Positions 14,617-23,861 of a stretch of 41,006 nt of DNA are shown piece by piece. Under the pieces are notes generated by a model, which did no database searches, was not told the origin of the DNA, and worked only from the letters and a program-made list of their open reading frames with translations. The stretch spans positions 1 through 41,006 of the forward strand of contig DXMW01000017.1 of the NCBI GenBank assembly GCA_019414045.1. The letters are read 5' to 3'. Within the stretch, counting starts at the first letter, position 1. Each line of letters starts with the position of its first letter. The translations under genes and the position numbers were made by a program. This DNA is from Collinsella sp. GTDB lineage: Bacteria > Actinomycetota > Coriobacteriia > Coriobacteriales > Coriobacteriaceae.

Positions 14617-15378
14617 ATGAGCTGTTTTGCTATCAAGCGGAACAGGAGGACAATGAACGCATCAGCGATAAAGCTATCAAAAGTTTCAAAACGCTACGGG
14701 AAACGGCACGTTTTGCATGACGTTTCCTTCGAGGTGCATCAGTCTGAGCTCTGTGCCCTTGTCGGTGCAAACGGGGCGGGTAAAAGCACGCTTATTAAAA
14801 TAGTGCTGGGCCTCTGTGGGCCATCGTCGGGAAGCGTGGAACTCTTCGGAGGCAAATCAAAAAAAGAGCTTAGCCTGATGCGGACGCGTGTCGGCTATGT
14901 ACCAGATTCCAGTGGAGCATACCAATCTCTCAGTGCGGTTGAGAATCTTCAAATCCGATGTGCGGAATGGGGGCTTGATGAGAAGCGTGAGATTCCTCGC
15001 GTTTTGAGCCTAGTCGGGCTGGATGCCGATGAGAAAAAGAGCGTGAGCAGTTTTTCTCTGGGAATGAAACGGCGGCTGGATATAGCTACAGCTTTGTTGG
15101 GTGACACTGATCTGCTTATTTTTGATGAGCCAGCAAACGGGTTGGACCCGCTGGGCATCGAGAGTATATGGGCCCTTATCGGTCGATTGAATCGAGAGCA
15201 GGGTAAGACCATGCTCATCTCTAGTCATGATTTGGATGAGCTGGCATCGGTTGCAACAAGCTGCCTGTTTCTTCATGACGGCGAACTGCTGAAAAAGGAA
15301 TCGATGGACGTCATAAGGGATGAGGCGCCATCCCTAAAAGAGTATTACAGGCGCTTGATGAAGGCGGTCTCGCTATGA
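14617..15378 (+). CDS. ABC transporter ATP-binding protein (BcrA-like)
   Basis: This 253-residue ATPase has Walker A GANGAGKSTL, signature FSLGMKRRLDIA (the BcrA-type variant of LSGGQ), Walker B LLIFDEPANGLDP and a switch His in SSHDLDEL. It is of the antibiotic/peptide exporter type and powers the two permeases that follow. Start choice: ATG 14617 has GGAAGG at good spacing; ATG 14653 has AGGAGG only three bases away and starts exactly at the fold, so it remains an alternative. The codon use is more A+T-rich than neighbouring genes, which hints at transfer. Confidence 0.9.
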   Translation: MSCFAIKRNRRTMNASAIKLSKVSKRYGKRHVLHDVSFEVHQSELCALVGANGAGKSTLIKIVLGLCGPSSGSVELFGGKSKKELSLMRTRVGYVPDSSGAYQSLSAVENLQIRCAEWGLDEKREIPRVLSLVGLDADEKKSVSSFSLGMKRRLDIATALLGDTDLLIFDEPANGLDPLGIESIWALIGRLNREQGKTMLISSHDLDELASVATSCLFLHDGELLKKESMDVIRDEAPSLKEYYRRLMKAVSL

Positions 15379-16199
15379 AGCGGGCGATCCATCCCATAAA
15401 GGCAGATATGATGCGTTTGCACAGGATATTTCCGGCGAAGTTTGGTCTTGCGCTTATGCTGGCGTTCGGCCTTCTCTTCGGCATCTTTCTAAAAAACGGA
15501 ACAACGTTGCTCGCCTTTGGCTATGGCGTTTGTGGGGAGGATATTGGTTTCCTCTGGAATGCAATCGATCCTTCTGCGCCTGATGAGTCCCTTGCGCGCA
15601 GCGCTTTTGCCGGTACATCCCTGTTCGTTCCACTCATCGTTTGTTTGGTGCTTTTACAGGAGCATGGCTATAAAGAGGGGCACCGAATTTCTTCGGCAAG
15701 AGGTCTCAACCGCTTTTATGGGGCTCTAGCCCATGCATTTTCGTCTGCTTTAATAATTGGCGCAGCGTATAGCGCGCTTTGCCTTCTTCTGTTTGCAATA
15801 GCGATAACACGCGGAGGGCAAAACTATGCGCATAGCATGCTGGCTGCATTTTTGCCCGCAATGATGATTAACGCCGTATTGGTGATATCGATTGCGCTGG
15901 AGACGGTGACCATCTATCGGATTACAGGCAGCGCTGTATTGAGCGGGGCTGCGATAATTATTGGATTTGTCATGAGCTTGACGCTCTACGGAGCCTTCCT
16001 TCAGGCACCTATACCATCCTTGCGATGGATCTTCTTCCTTCCGGGGCCGTACCTTGGAGTCGGATGTGCCCTTGGGTATAGCGATATGGGGCAGCTGACG
16101 CTTCTGGGATATGGCGTGGCAGCCAGCTGTCTATCGGTATTGATTTACGCTCTCTTGAGCTTTCGCGCTGGGGGTGTGCTCAATGGCTCGTCAGATTAA
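15375..16199 (+). CDS. ABC transporter permease
   Basis: This 274-residue protein has about six membrane segments and overlaps the ATPase gene by four bases (ATGA), indicating coupled translation. It shares no strong motif beyond the ABC-2/BcrB-like hydrophobic pattern. With the next gene it probably forms the membrane channel of an exporter for a peptide, antibiotic or lipid. The cargo is unknown. Confidence 0.8.
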   Translation: MKRAIHPIKADMMRLHRIFPAKFGLALMLAFGLLFGIFLKNGTTLLAFGYGVCGEDIGFLWNAIDPSAPDESLARSAFAGTSLFVPLIVCLVLLQEHGYKEGHRISSARGLNRFYGALAHAFSSALIIGAAYSALCLLLFAIAITRGGQNYAHSMLAAFLPAMMINAVLVISIALETVTIYRITGSAVLSGAAIIIGFVMSLTLYGAFLQAPIPSLRWIFFLPGPYLGVGCALGYSDMGQLTLLGYGVAASCLSVLIYALLSFRAGGVLNGSSD

Positions 16200-17001
16200 A
16201 AGACTTCTCCAGTCAGAATTGAAGCATGTGAGCAAATGGGCGTACGCCTTAATCCTGGTAATTTATGCGTACATGGTGATATTGCAGCTTAATTCTTTCC
16301 CGATGTGGTTCTGTAGCCTCCGTGAGAACAGTTTCTTGGGCTTTTTCCCAGACCCGACGCTTCCGCTATCGGCGGAGGATGTCCTTCTATTTGGTAATGC
16401 AGAGGTTTTTCGTGGTCTGCTGTTCAACGTAGCCCCATTGGCTCATGCATTGTTCTTTCCGTTCATCGCGGCTTGCATTGTACCGCGCTTTGTCAGTTCG
16501 GGCTTTATTGAGGAACCGTGGGGGTTGTCGGAGGCTCGGGGAGGGAAGCGTGTGTGCGCTATCGTTGCGCGAGCGATGCTGTCTTCTTTCGCGCTTTTGG
16601 GCGCTTTTATCCTGTCGAGCGTCGTTTTGTACTGCCTTAATTGCACGATCGTTTTGGATGCTCAACAGTATTTCAACCTGAATATATTTTGCTATCGACT
16701 TCTTCTGGCGAGTGCCGTCTGTCTTGCATATGTGGTCTCTTGCGTGATCGCTGTTTCCTATTTTGGGGCCGGCTTCGGTCCGATTGGCATGCTGCTGCTT
16801 GTCAACGTCGTAGCGATCTACATACAGATCGGGGCCAATTCCATGCTTCCGCTTCCAGCCTCGATGCTCATGTGGATTTGCGGCGTGACCCCGTTGGGGA
16901 ATGGTCAATGCATTTCGATTTTAATTGACTGTCTCATAAACGTAGCAAGCGTTGTTGCCATTTGCTTTACTGTCGACCGATTGTGGTCGAGATTTCTCTG
17001 A
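16183..17001 (+). CDS. ABC transporter permease (second subunit)
   Basis: This 272-residue protein has about six membrane segments and starts inside the previous gene (17-base overlap). ATG 16183 with GGGGG eight bases upstream is preferred; GTG 16174 in the same frame is possible. A large loop after the first segment (about 40-80) is extracellular by prediction. It completes a three-gene ABC exporter. Confidence 0.78.
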   Translation: MARQIKRLLQSELKHVSKWAYALILVIYAYMVILQLNSFPMWFCSLRENSFLGFFPDPTLPLSAEDVLLFGNAEVFRGLLFNVAPLAHALFFPFIAACIVPRFVSSGFIEEPWGLSEARGGKRVCAIVARAMLSSFALLGAFILSSVVLYCLNCTIVLDAQQYFNLNIFCYRLLLASAVCLAYVVSCVIAVSYFGAGFGPIGMLLLVNVVAIYIQIGANSMLPLPASMLMWICGVTPLGNGQCISILIDCLINVASVVAICFTVDRLWSRFL

Positions 17002-17040
17002 TTGTTTGTGAGGGATAATCATACCGAGCATATCAAATAC

Positions 17041-17076
17041 AGGGGGGCGGGCACCGTAGCTGGTGCCCGCCCCCCT
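17041..17076. terminator. GC-rich hairpin between convergent genes
   Basis: AGGGGGGCGGGCACC (17041-17055) pairs perfectly with GGTGCCCGCCCCCCT (17062-17076) around a six-base loop. It lies between the ends of the plus-strand ABC operon and the minus-strand importer operon. On the minus strand GTATTTG follows, on the plus strand no T-run. It is a probable shared terminator of uneven strength. Confidence 0.65.
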
Positions 17077-17110
17077 GGCTTAGGAGGCTTTAACCTGAGT
17101 GGTTCGCGAG

Positions 17111-17920
17111 CTAGCGGGCCTGCTTTACCTTGGCCGCTGCTTCGACAAACGACTTCCACAGGTTAAAGTCGGTCTCGAGCGTCTTCCACGTGTACTCAGG
17201 GTGCCATTGCACGCCCAAGCAGAATGGCTGGCCTTCGACCTCGATGCACTCGGGAACGCCGTCGGTTGCCTTGGCGACCAAACGCGTGCTCTTACCCAGA
17301 TGATCGACGCAGCAGTGGTGTGCGGAGTTGGTCTGGATCAGCCTGTGCCCGCCAAGCGCGCGCTCCAACAGCGAGCCCGGCACGACCTCGACGGGATGCA
17401 CGGGGTCGTTGAGCACATGGGTATGGCGCCACTGCGTGCGGCCCTCGCGCGCGCCCAAGCTCGGCACGTCCATGCATAGGGTGCCACCGGTGGCGACGTT
17501 GAGCAGCTGCGTGCCGCGGCAGGTGGTAAAGAGCGGCTTCTTGGCGCGAAGCACCTCGTTAACCAGCTTGAACTCAAAACGATCGCGGATCTCGCAGCAT
17601 AGCGTGGGGTCGTAAGGGCGCTCATCGCCCCAGCGCTTGGGGTTGACGTCCGGGCCGCCGGGGATGGCGATACCGTCGGCGATATCGACGTAATGGCGGA
17701 TGACCTCAATGTCCTCGGTGATGGACATCTGCAGCGGCAGGCCGCCGGCGGCAAGGATGGCATCGACAAAGACACTTGCGATTTCCTCGTTGGGGGAGAG
17801 CGTTTCGCTTAAAAATGGCTTCGCCTCTTCCCAGCGCGGCGCCACCAGGATGAGCGGACGGTCGGCGGGATCGACGTTGACGTGCGGGGTGTATGACGAT
17901 GAAGTGCGAGTTCCGATCAT
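17111..17920 (-). CDS. Class I glutamine amidotransferase-like gamma-glutamyl hydrolase (peptidase C26)
   Basis: This 269-residue protein of the PuuD/C26 family should cleave gamma-glutamyl amide bonds and release glutamate. The catalytic triad is Cys134 (FTTCRGTQLL), His240 and Glu242 (VQWHPEY). IPGGPDVNP (about 86-94) is the family oxyanion region. The ATG at 17920 lacks a strong Shine-Dalgarno (GAAAG only), so its expression may depend on the upstream operon. It follows the amino-acid importer ATPase by about 50 bases. Its likely role is to use gamma-glutamyl compounds, with the importer taking up amino acids. Confidence 0.85.
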   Translation of the reverse strand: MIGTRTSSSYTPHVNVDPADRPLILVAPRWEEAKPFLSETLSPNEEIASVFVDAILAAGGLPLQMSITEDIEVIRHYVDIADGIAIPGGPDVNPKRWGDERPYDPTLCCEIRDRFEFKLVNEVLRAKKPLFTTCRGTQLLNVATGGTLCMDVPSLGAREGRTQWRHTHVLNDPVHPVEVVPGSLLERALGGHRLIQTNSAHHCCVDHLGKSTRLVAKATDGVPECIEVEGQPFCLGVQWHPEYTWKTLETDFNLWKSFVEAAAKVKQAR

Positions 17921-17972
17921 AGGTGTTGCTTTCGAGTTTGGATGGTCATGGCGAGCGGATATGGCAATTGGG

Positions 17973-18737
<765 letters not shown>

Positions 18738-18773
18738 GGTGCTCGGCTCCTTATGACTCGAAATGGTAAATCG

Positions 18774-19607
18774 TTAGCGAATGATGGTCGCGCCGGTCTT
18801 GTGCGAAACGTAGACAGCGGCCTTGTTGATTGCGACGTTGATGAGGATATAGATGACCGCGATCACCAGGTAGACCGACACGAGGGCGTCGTAGTTGGTA
18901 ATGAGCACGCGGGCGTTTTGCATAAGGTCGGGGTAGCTCACCACGTAGGCGACGGTGGTGTCTTTGACGACGACCACAAGCTGCGAAATCAACGACGGAA
19001 TGATAAACCGAATGGCCTGCGGCAGCACGATTTTAAAGGTGATTTTAGCCTTGGAGAGACCGAGCGCCTGGGCGGCCTCGACCTGGCCGCGCGGCACGGC
19101 ATTGACGCCGGCGCGGAAGATCTCGGCGAGTACGCCGGCCGCGGCGAGCGCGACGGGAAGCGTGAGCATCCAAAACGACGGCAGCGCGATCTTGTACTGG
19201 GGCAGCACCAAAAAGAAGAAGTAGATGAACAGCAGGCTCGGCACGCCACGGAAGAAATCGGTGAGCACGCGGCAGACCAGCTGCAGCGGCTTGATGTCGC
19301 TGGTGCGGCCGAGCATAAGGGCCAAGCCCAGCACCAGCGCGATGGCGCCGGCGGTGAGCGCGACCTTAACGGTGCCCTCAAAGCCGGCAAGCAGGAATTT
19401 CCAGGTGGTGAGGTGCGTAAAGAAATACCAATAGTGGACCGAAAGCTGACCGGTCACATAAAAGCGCTGCAGCACAAGGACGACGAGCGCGGCGACGGCA
19501 ACAAGCGAGATGGCGGTGCCGATGCGAATCTTGGCGCGCATCTTGGGGCCGGGAGCCTCGTAGAGCGCATCGCGCATGGTGAGCGCGGGGGAGGAGTGCT
19601 TGCTCAT
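18774..19607 (-). CDS. Amino-acid ABC transporter permease (second)
   Basis: This 277-residue inner-membrane permease of the His/Glu/Gln/Arg family has the EAA loop ... AEIFRAGVNAVPRGQ followed by VEAAQALGLS, which docks to the ATPase. About five or six membrane segments follow a 30-residue cytoplasmic N-terminus. Its start overlaps the preceding permease by four bases. Together they form a heterodimeric channel as in glutamate importers such as GluCD or GltJK. Confidence 0.9.
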   Translation of the reverse strand: MSKHSSPALTMRDALYEAPGPKMRAKIRIGTAISLVAVAALVVLVLQRFYVTGQLSVHYWYFFTHLTTWKFLLAGFEGTVKVALTAGAIALVLGLALMLGRTSDIKPLQLVCRVLTDFFRGVPSLLFIYFFFLVLPQYKIALPSFWMLTLPVALAAAGVLAEIFRAGVNAVPRGQVEAAQALGLSKAKITFKIVLPQAIRFIIPSLISQLVVVVKDTTVAYVVSYPDLMQNARVLITNYDALVSVYLVIAVIYILINVAINKAAVYVSHKTGATIIR

Positions 19608-20263
19608 CGGAGGATCCTCACCTTCTTATCGATATAGTTGCCAATGTGGCTCACCACAAAGGCCGTGCCCAGGTAGCCGAGCGCCGAGATAAAGAACGCG
19701 GCGACGCCGCCGAGCGAGCGCGTGTTGATGTAGCTCACCACGCCGGTGAGCTCCTGCGGTTTAAGCGGTACCTGACTGCCGAGCGCGGTGGTGAGCATGA
19801 CGGCGATAAAGAGGTTGGTCATGGGCAGCACGCTCGAGCGCAGCGCCTGCGGAATCACGATCTTGGCGAGGATACGGCTGAAGCTCATGCCCAGCGAGCG
19901 GGCGGCTTCCACCTGGCCGACACCGACGGTGTTGATGCCGCTCATAAAGTTCTCGGAGCCAAAGGCAGAACCCAAGAGCACTGTGGCGACGATGACGCAG
20001 GTGCGGTAGGGCAGGACGACCTTGAGCGGGGGCAGCGCGTAGACGACGATAATGAGCAGCGCGATGCCGGGGATGTTACGGAAGACCTGGACATACAGGT
20101 CGCCAAAGACGCGCAGCGGCTTGAGCGGCGACACGCGCATCACGGTGACGGCGACGGCCAGCACCATGGCGATGGCAAACGACTCAAGCGTCATGCCCCA
20201 GGTTGCTAGCAGCGCGTCGATATAGTTCTGGCCATAGAGCGACCAGAGCTCGGAGAGACTCAT
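19604..20263 (-). CDS. Amino-acid ABC transporter permease (first)
   Basis: This 219-residue PAAT permease has the EAA loop INTVGVGQVEAARSLGMS and about five membrane segments. GGGAGG precedes the ATG. It follows the binding-protein gene across a hairpin that probably lowers read-through, so permeases are made in smaller amounts than the binding protein. Confidence 0.9.
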   Translation of the reverse strand: MSLSELWSLYGQNYIDALLATWGMTLESFAIAMVLAVAVTVMRVSPLKPLRVFGDLYVQVFRNIPGIALLIIVVYALPPLKVVLPYRTCVIVATVLLGSAFGSENFMSGINTVGVGQVEAARSLGMSFSRILAKIVIPQALRSSVLPMTNLFIAVMLTTALGSQVPLKPQELTGVVSYINTRSLGGVAAFFISALGYLGTAFVVSHIGNYIDKKVRILR

Positions 20264-20275
20264 GCGGACCTCCCG

Positions 20276-20313
20276 CCGGTAAGGAAAGGGGCTCCCGTGT
20301 GTACGGAAGCCCC
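20276..20313 (-). terminator. Intercistronic hairpin (attenuating terminator) between binding protein and permeases
   Basis: GGGGCT (20288-20293) and CCGT (20295-20298) pair with ACGG (20303-20306) and AGCCCC (20308-20313) around a GTGT loop with one facing mismatch. On the minus strand TTTCCTT follows. It lies about 90 bases past the binding-protein stop and about 25 bases before the permease start. Such partial terminators commonly keep binding-protein mRNA in excess. Confidence 0.7.
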
Positions 20314-20401
20314 GACAACTCAGTGAGGAAACAGTTTAGCGCAATAAAGCGCATCGTGCGTTTCCGTATGGTTTCGTAGCGGCCGTTACTAGGCTCGCTG
20401 C

Positions 20402-21394
20402 CTAGGCGCCGATCTCGGGCAGCTCGGGAACATTGGTGTCGCCCGTACGGTCGCCAATGCAGATCTGCCACAGCTCGGTCCAGGTGCCGTCATCCTCGAT
20501 CTTCTTGAGGAAGTCGTTGACAAAGGCGACACCGTCGGAATCGAGCGGCAGGCCGATGCCGTAGGGCTCCTTGCTGCCGAAGGGCTTGCCGGCGATCTTG
20601 TACTTGCCGGGCTCGCGGACCAGGGCGCTCTGCTGCATGTTGTTATCGATGACGTAGGCGTCAACGCGGCCCTGCTGAAGTGCCTGGCGGGCCTCCTCGT
20701 CGGTCTTGAACTCCTGTTGGCTGGCCTTGGGGGAGAACTCCTCCAGGATGGCGGGGCCGTTGGAGCCGGACTGGACGGCGACGTTCTTGTCGGCCAGGTC
20801 GTCGACGCTCTTGATGTCGTCGTTGTCGGCGAGCACCAGGATAGCCTGCTGGGTGTAGTAGTAGGGACCGGCGAAGGAGACGAGCTTCTTGCGCTCGTCA
20901 GTGATGGTGTAGGTGGCAAAGACGGCGTCGACCTGGCCGTTCTGTAGGACGGACTCGCGCGTGTCCGAGGTCACCTGGGTGATCTCGATCTTGTTCTCGC
21001 CCAGAATGTAGTTGGACAGGAGCTGCGCGATGCCGGCATCGAAGCCACGGGTCTGACCGTCTTTCTCGTTGAGGAGGGAGAAGAGCGTGGAGGTCTGAAC
21101 GCCACCGATCTTAAAGACGCCGGCGTCCTTGACGGCCGTGGCCCAGGTGCTGGCGGCGATGGCGTCGTCATCGGCCTTGGGGCCGTCGTTGACGAGCTTG
21201 TCGAATGCCTTGGCGTCGAGCGTGGCGGAAACCTCGGTATCCTCGGAGCTCTTGGAGGAACCGGCGGAACCCTTGTCGGCCTCGGTGCTGGTGTCGGAGC
21301 AGCCGGCAAGACCAAGGCCGGCGACGGTTGCGAAGGTGGCGGCGACGAAGCCGCGGCGGTCGAGAACGACCTGCTGGGAGAGGTTCTTGCTCAT
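20402..21394 (-). CDS. Amino-acid ABC transporter substrate-binding lipoprotein (SBP family 3)
   Basis: This 330-residue extracellular binding protein has an N-terminal twin-arginine-like signal (DRRGFVAATFATVAGLGLAGC) ending in a lipobox with Cys32. It is therefore probably a Tat-exported lipoprotein anchored to the membrane. A low-complexity linker precedes the SBP_bac_3 domain, which shows FDAGIAQLLSNYI, a DAVFATYTIT stretch and the typical LVSFAGPYYYTQQ. It should deliver glutamate, glutamine or a similar amino acid. AGAAAGGTG precedes the ATG. It is the first gene of the importer operon. Confidence 0.9.
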   Translation of the reverse strand: MSKNLSQQVVLDRRGFVAATFATVAGLGLAGCSDTSTEADKGSAGSSKSSEDTEVSATLDAKAFDKLVNDGPKADDDAIAASTWATAVKDAGVFKIGGVQTSTLFSLLNEKDGQTRGFDAGIAQLLSNYILGENKIEITQVTSDTRESVLQNGQVDAVFATYTITDERKKLVSFAGPYYYTQQAILVLADNDDIKSVDDLADKNVAVQSGSNGPAILEEFSPKASQQEFKTDEEARQALQQGRVDAYVIDNNMQQSALVREPGKYKIAGKPFGSKEPYGIGLPLDSDGVAFVNDFLKKIEDDGTWTELWQICIGDRTGDTNVPELPEIGA

Positions 21395-21513
21395 GGTAGA
21401 ACACCTTTCTCAATAAAATCCCTAGCGGTTGAGTAGAGTTATACCCTATTCCACTCAAACGGGTCAACACGAAATAACTCAGAAACATACTTACCTTATG
21501 GGTTATTCTACCT

Positions 21514-21541
21514 ACCAAAAAGGGACAGGCACCTTTGTGGT
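21514..21541. repeat. CCAAAAAGGGACAGG hairpin, copy 3
   Basis: ACCAAAAAGG (21514-21523) pairs with CCTTTGTGGT (21532-21541) with one mismatch; the loop is GACAGGCA. The AAAAAGGGACAGG motif matches the hairpin at 7985-8022. An AATAAC/GTTATT inverted repeat lies just upstream (about 21474-21507). It is in the leader region of the importer operon. Confidence 0.55.
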
Positions 21542-21578
21542 GGTTCTGGCCGATGCAGCGGCATGCCTTGCTGTTTTG

Positions 21579-21795
21579 TCTCGATCTGTAACATCTGCAG
21601 CCATTTTTGCCGAGTAACTGTTACAGATTGAGATTTTCTCTTCAGGGGGATTCGAATGTCTCGATCTGTAACAGTTAGACGGACAAAAGCTCCCTTTCTG
21701 TTACAGATTGAGATAAAGGTTTGGGACTAAGACGTCTTATCTAGATCTGTAACAGTTAGACGGGAATTCGGGCCCTAGATGTTACAGATTGAGAT
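21579..21795. repeat. Regular array of six alternating 15-base inverted repeats
   Basis: TCTCGATCTGTAACA occurs at 21579-21593 and 21659-21673, and TCTAGATCTGTAACA at 21740-21754. The inverse form TGTTACAGATTGAGA occurs at 21619-21633, 21699-21713 and 21780-21794. The six repeats alternate in orientation. The five gaps are 25, 25, 25, 26 and 25 bases and have mostly different sequences, although gaps two and four both begin GTTAGACGG. It can also be read as three 55-base hairpins at a period of 80-81. It lies between the dxs terminator and the importer operon. No coding frame or CRISPR feature is present. Confidence 0.85.
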
Positions 21796-21810
21796 AATCG
21801 CGCCGCGAAA

Positions 21811-21847
21811 ATAAAAACCTCCGCAGGGATGCTTCCCTTGCGGAGGC
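21811..21847 (-). terminator. Rho-independent terminator after the DXS-like gene
   Basis: On the minus strand, CCTCCGCAAGGGA pairs with TCCCTGCGGAGG around a short loop (stem arms about 21834-21846 and 21818-21829), followed by TTTTTATTTT. It starts five bases after the stop codon. This is a strong intrinsic terminator. Confidence 0.9.
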
Positions 21848-21851
21848 TTTC

Positions 21852-23633
21852 TTACTCGTTGAGTAGTCTCACGGCTTCGGCGGCCATGGTCTCGACCGTC
21901 ATGCCGTTCTGAGCGAGCAGCTCGTTGGGGTCGTAGCGGTCGGGGAAGCCCTTGGCGATGCCGAAGGTGCGCGTGCGCACGGGCGTGCAGGCCAGGTAAC
22001 ACGCCACACGCTCGCCCCAACCGCCGTCCAAGACGCCGTCCTCGAGGGTGACGACAACGCGATGCTCGGCGGCAAGGCTGTCGAGGAACTCGCGGTCGAG
22101 TTCGGTTGCGAAGCGCGGGTTGACGAGCGTGGCCTCGATGCCGTACTCGGCAGTCAGACGGTTTGCCACGCGCTCGCCCAGCTCAAAGAAATCGCCAAGC
22201 GCGAGCACGGCAACGTCGCGGCCCTGGCGCACGACGTTGTAGCGAGCGACGCCGTAATCGTCGCCCTCGGCAGGCGCCAGATCGGGGCGGCTTACCAGGC
22301 CAATGCCCGGCACACGGATCGCCACAGGATGCTCGCGGTGGTCGAGCGACCAGCTCAGCATGGACAGATATTCCTCCATGCAGGCCGGCGCCAAGTAGCG
22401 CATGTTGGGAAGACCGCCCAGCATGGAAATATCAAAGAACGAAAGGTGCGTCTCGGATGTGGTGCCAAAGATCGACGCGCCAAACACCAGGATGGTTGCG
22501 GGGACATCGTTGAGGCACAGGTCGTGCCACAGCTCGTCGTAGGCGCGCTGCAAAAACGTGCCGTACACACCAAAGACTGGCTTGGCGCCCGAGCGCGCAA
22601 GCGCGGTGGCAAAGGTCACGGCGTGCTCCTCGGCAATGCCCACGTCAACAAACTGCTTGCCTGCCGCGGCGCGAAGCTCGGGCGTAAAGCCCATGATGTA
22701 GGGCGTTGCGGCCGTGATGCCCACAACCTGCGGATCGCGCTCTATGGCAGCGCTCAGGGCCTCGCCCGTAATGTCGGCATAGGTGCGCGGCGCAGGCTCG
22801 CTCGGATGGCCCGGGCAGAGCTTGCGCCCAGTCGCCATGTCAAACGGACCTACATGATGCCAGCGCTCGGGGTCGCTCTGGGCCGGCTCAAAGCCCTTGC
22901 CCTTCGCGGTGGAGACGTGCAGCACGATGGGATGATCGATATCGCGCAGTTCCTGCAGCACGTCGACTAGGGCCAACACATCGTTACCGGCGTCCAGATA
23001 GCGGTAGTCGAGCCCCATCGCGCGGAAAACGTTGCGCTCACAGGTGCCGTTGCTGGCGCGCAGCTCGGCCAGATTGCGATACAGGCCGCCATGGTTCTCG
23101 GCAATGGACTGGTCGTTGTCATTGACGACGATGATCAAGTTGCTGTCGAGCTCGGCGGCATTGTTAAAGCCCTCAAACGCCAGACCGCCCGAAAGCGAAC
23201 CGTCGCCAATGATGGTGATGACGTTGTACGCATCGCCCGCCAGGTCACGAGCGTGCGCCAAGCCGCAGCCCAGGCTCACCGATGTGGAGGTGTGGCCCAT
23301 GGCGAACAGGTCGTGTTCGGACTCGTCGGGATTGGCAAAGCCAGAGGCCTCGCCGTAGCGTGCCGGGTCGATATAAGTGTACGCGCGCCCAGTCAGCGCC
23401 TTGTGGGCATAGGTCTGGTGCGAAACATCAAAGACAATTTTGTCGGTGGGGGAGTTAAACACGCGATGAAGCGCAACCGTAAGCTCAACGACGCCCAGGT
23501 TGGGGGCAACGTGCCCGCCGACGGCGGCGGAGCTTTCGAGGATGGCGTGGCGGATCTCGCCGCAGAGCAGCGGAAGCTCGGCGCGATCGAGAGCCTTGAC
23601 GTCCTCGGGCGTTGTCGTTTGCGTAAGCAGCAT
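21852..23633 (-). CDS. dxs: 1-deoxy-D-xylulose-5-phosphate synthase-like enzyme (divergent)
   Basis: This 593-residue thiamine-diphosphate enzyme is probably the first step of the MEP isoprenoid pathway (pyruvate plus glyceraldehyde 3-phosphate). ThDP and catalytic residues are present: His41, His114 (GHTSTS), GDG (143-145) with NDND, and Glu335 (DVGIAEE). The linker AQSDPERWHHVGPFD is DXS-like. However, the DRAG..G.DG.TH block is replaced by FGASIFGTTSETH (384-396). The positions of E. coli Arg420 and Asp427 are therefore Gly385 and Thr392, while His396 is kept. It is shorter than the usual ~620-640 residues. It may be a variant DXS or a related synthase with another acceptor. Confidence 0.85.
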   Translation of the reverse strand: MLLTQTTTPEDVKALDRAELPLLCGEIRHAILESSAAVGGHVAPNLGVVELTVALHRVFNSPTDKIVFDVSHQTYAHKALTGRAYTYIDPARYGEASGFANPDESEHDLFAMGHTSTSVSLGCGLAHARDLAGDAYNVITIIGDGSLSGGLAFEGFNNAAELDSNLIIVVNDNDQSIAENHGGLYRNLAELRASNGTCERNVFRAMGLDYRYLDAGNDVLALVDVLQELRDIDHPIVLHVSTAKGKGFEPAQSDPERWHHVGPFDMATGRKLCPGHPSEPAPRTYADITGEALSAAIERDPQVVGITAATPYIMGFTPELRAAAGKQFVDVGIAEEHAVTFATALARSGAKPVFGVYGTFLQRAYDELWHDLCLNDVPATILVFGASIFGTTSETHLSFFDISMLGGLPNMRYLAPACMEEYLSMLSWSLDHREHPVAIRVPGIGLVSRPDLAPAEGDDYGVARYNVVRQGRDVAVLALGDFFELGERVANRLTAEYGIEATLVNPRFATELDREFLDSLAAEHRVVVTLEDGVLDGGWGERVACYLACTPVRTRTFGIAKGFPDRYDPNELLAQNGMTVETMAAEAVRLLNE

Positions 23634-23861
23634 CGTTGTGGGTTACTCCATGCGAATCGTGCGCCGGCACTCCCTCGGCCGGCACAATTGCACAAGACAG
23701 TCTCGCACATTTTGGCGTTTGATATGTGACGGCGGCGCGGTAATTCGCCAACTGGTGGGGCAAAACGTTTTGTCCGATGCCATACTGATAAGTTCCATGA
23801 TGATTTTATTCATTGCGTGCAGGCTGTGGCTTGCCGCCGAGCGCCGCCGGAAGGAGGCCGC

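Noticed and set aside
21579..21795. CRISPR array
   Set aside because: Repeats alternate in orientation, are only 15 bases long, two gaps share sequence, and no cas genes are near.
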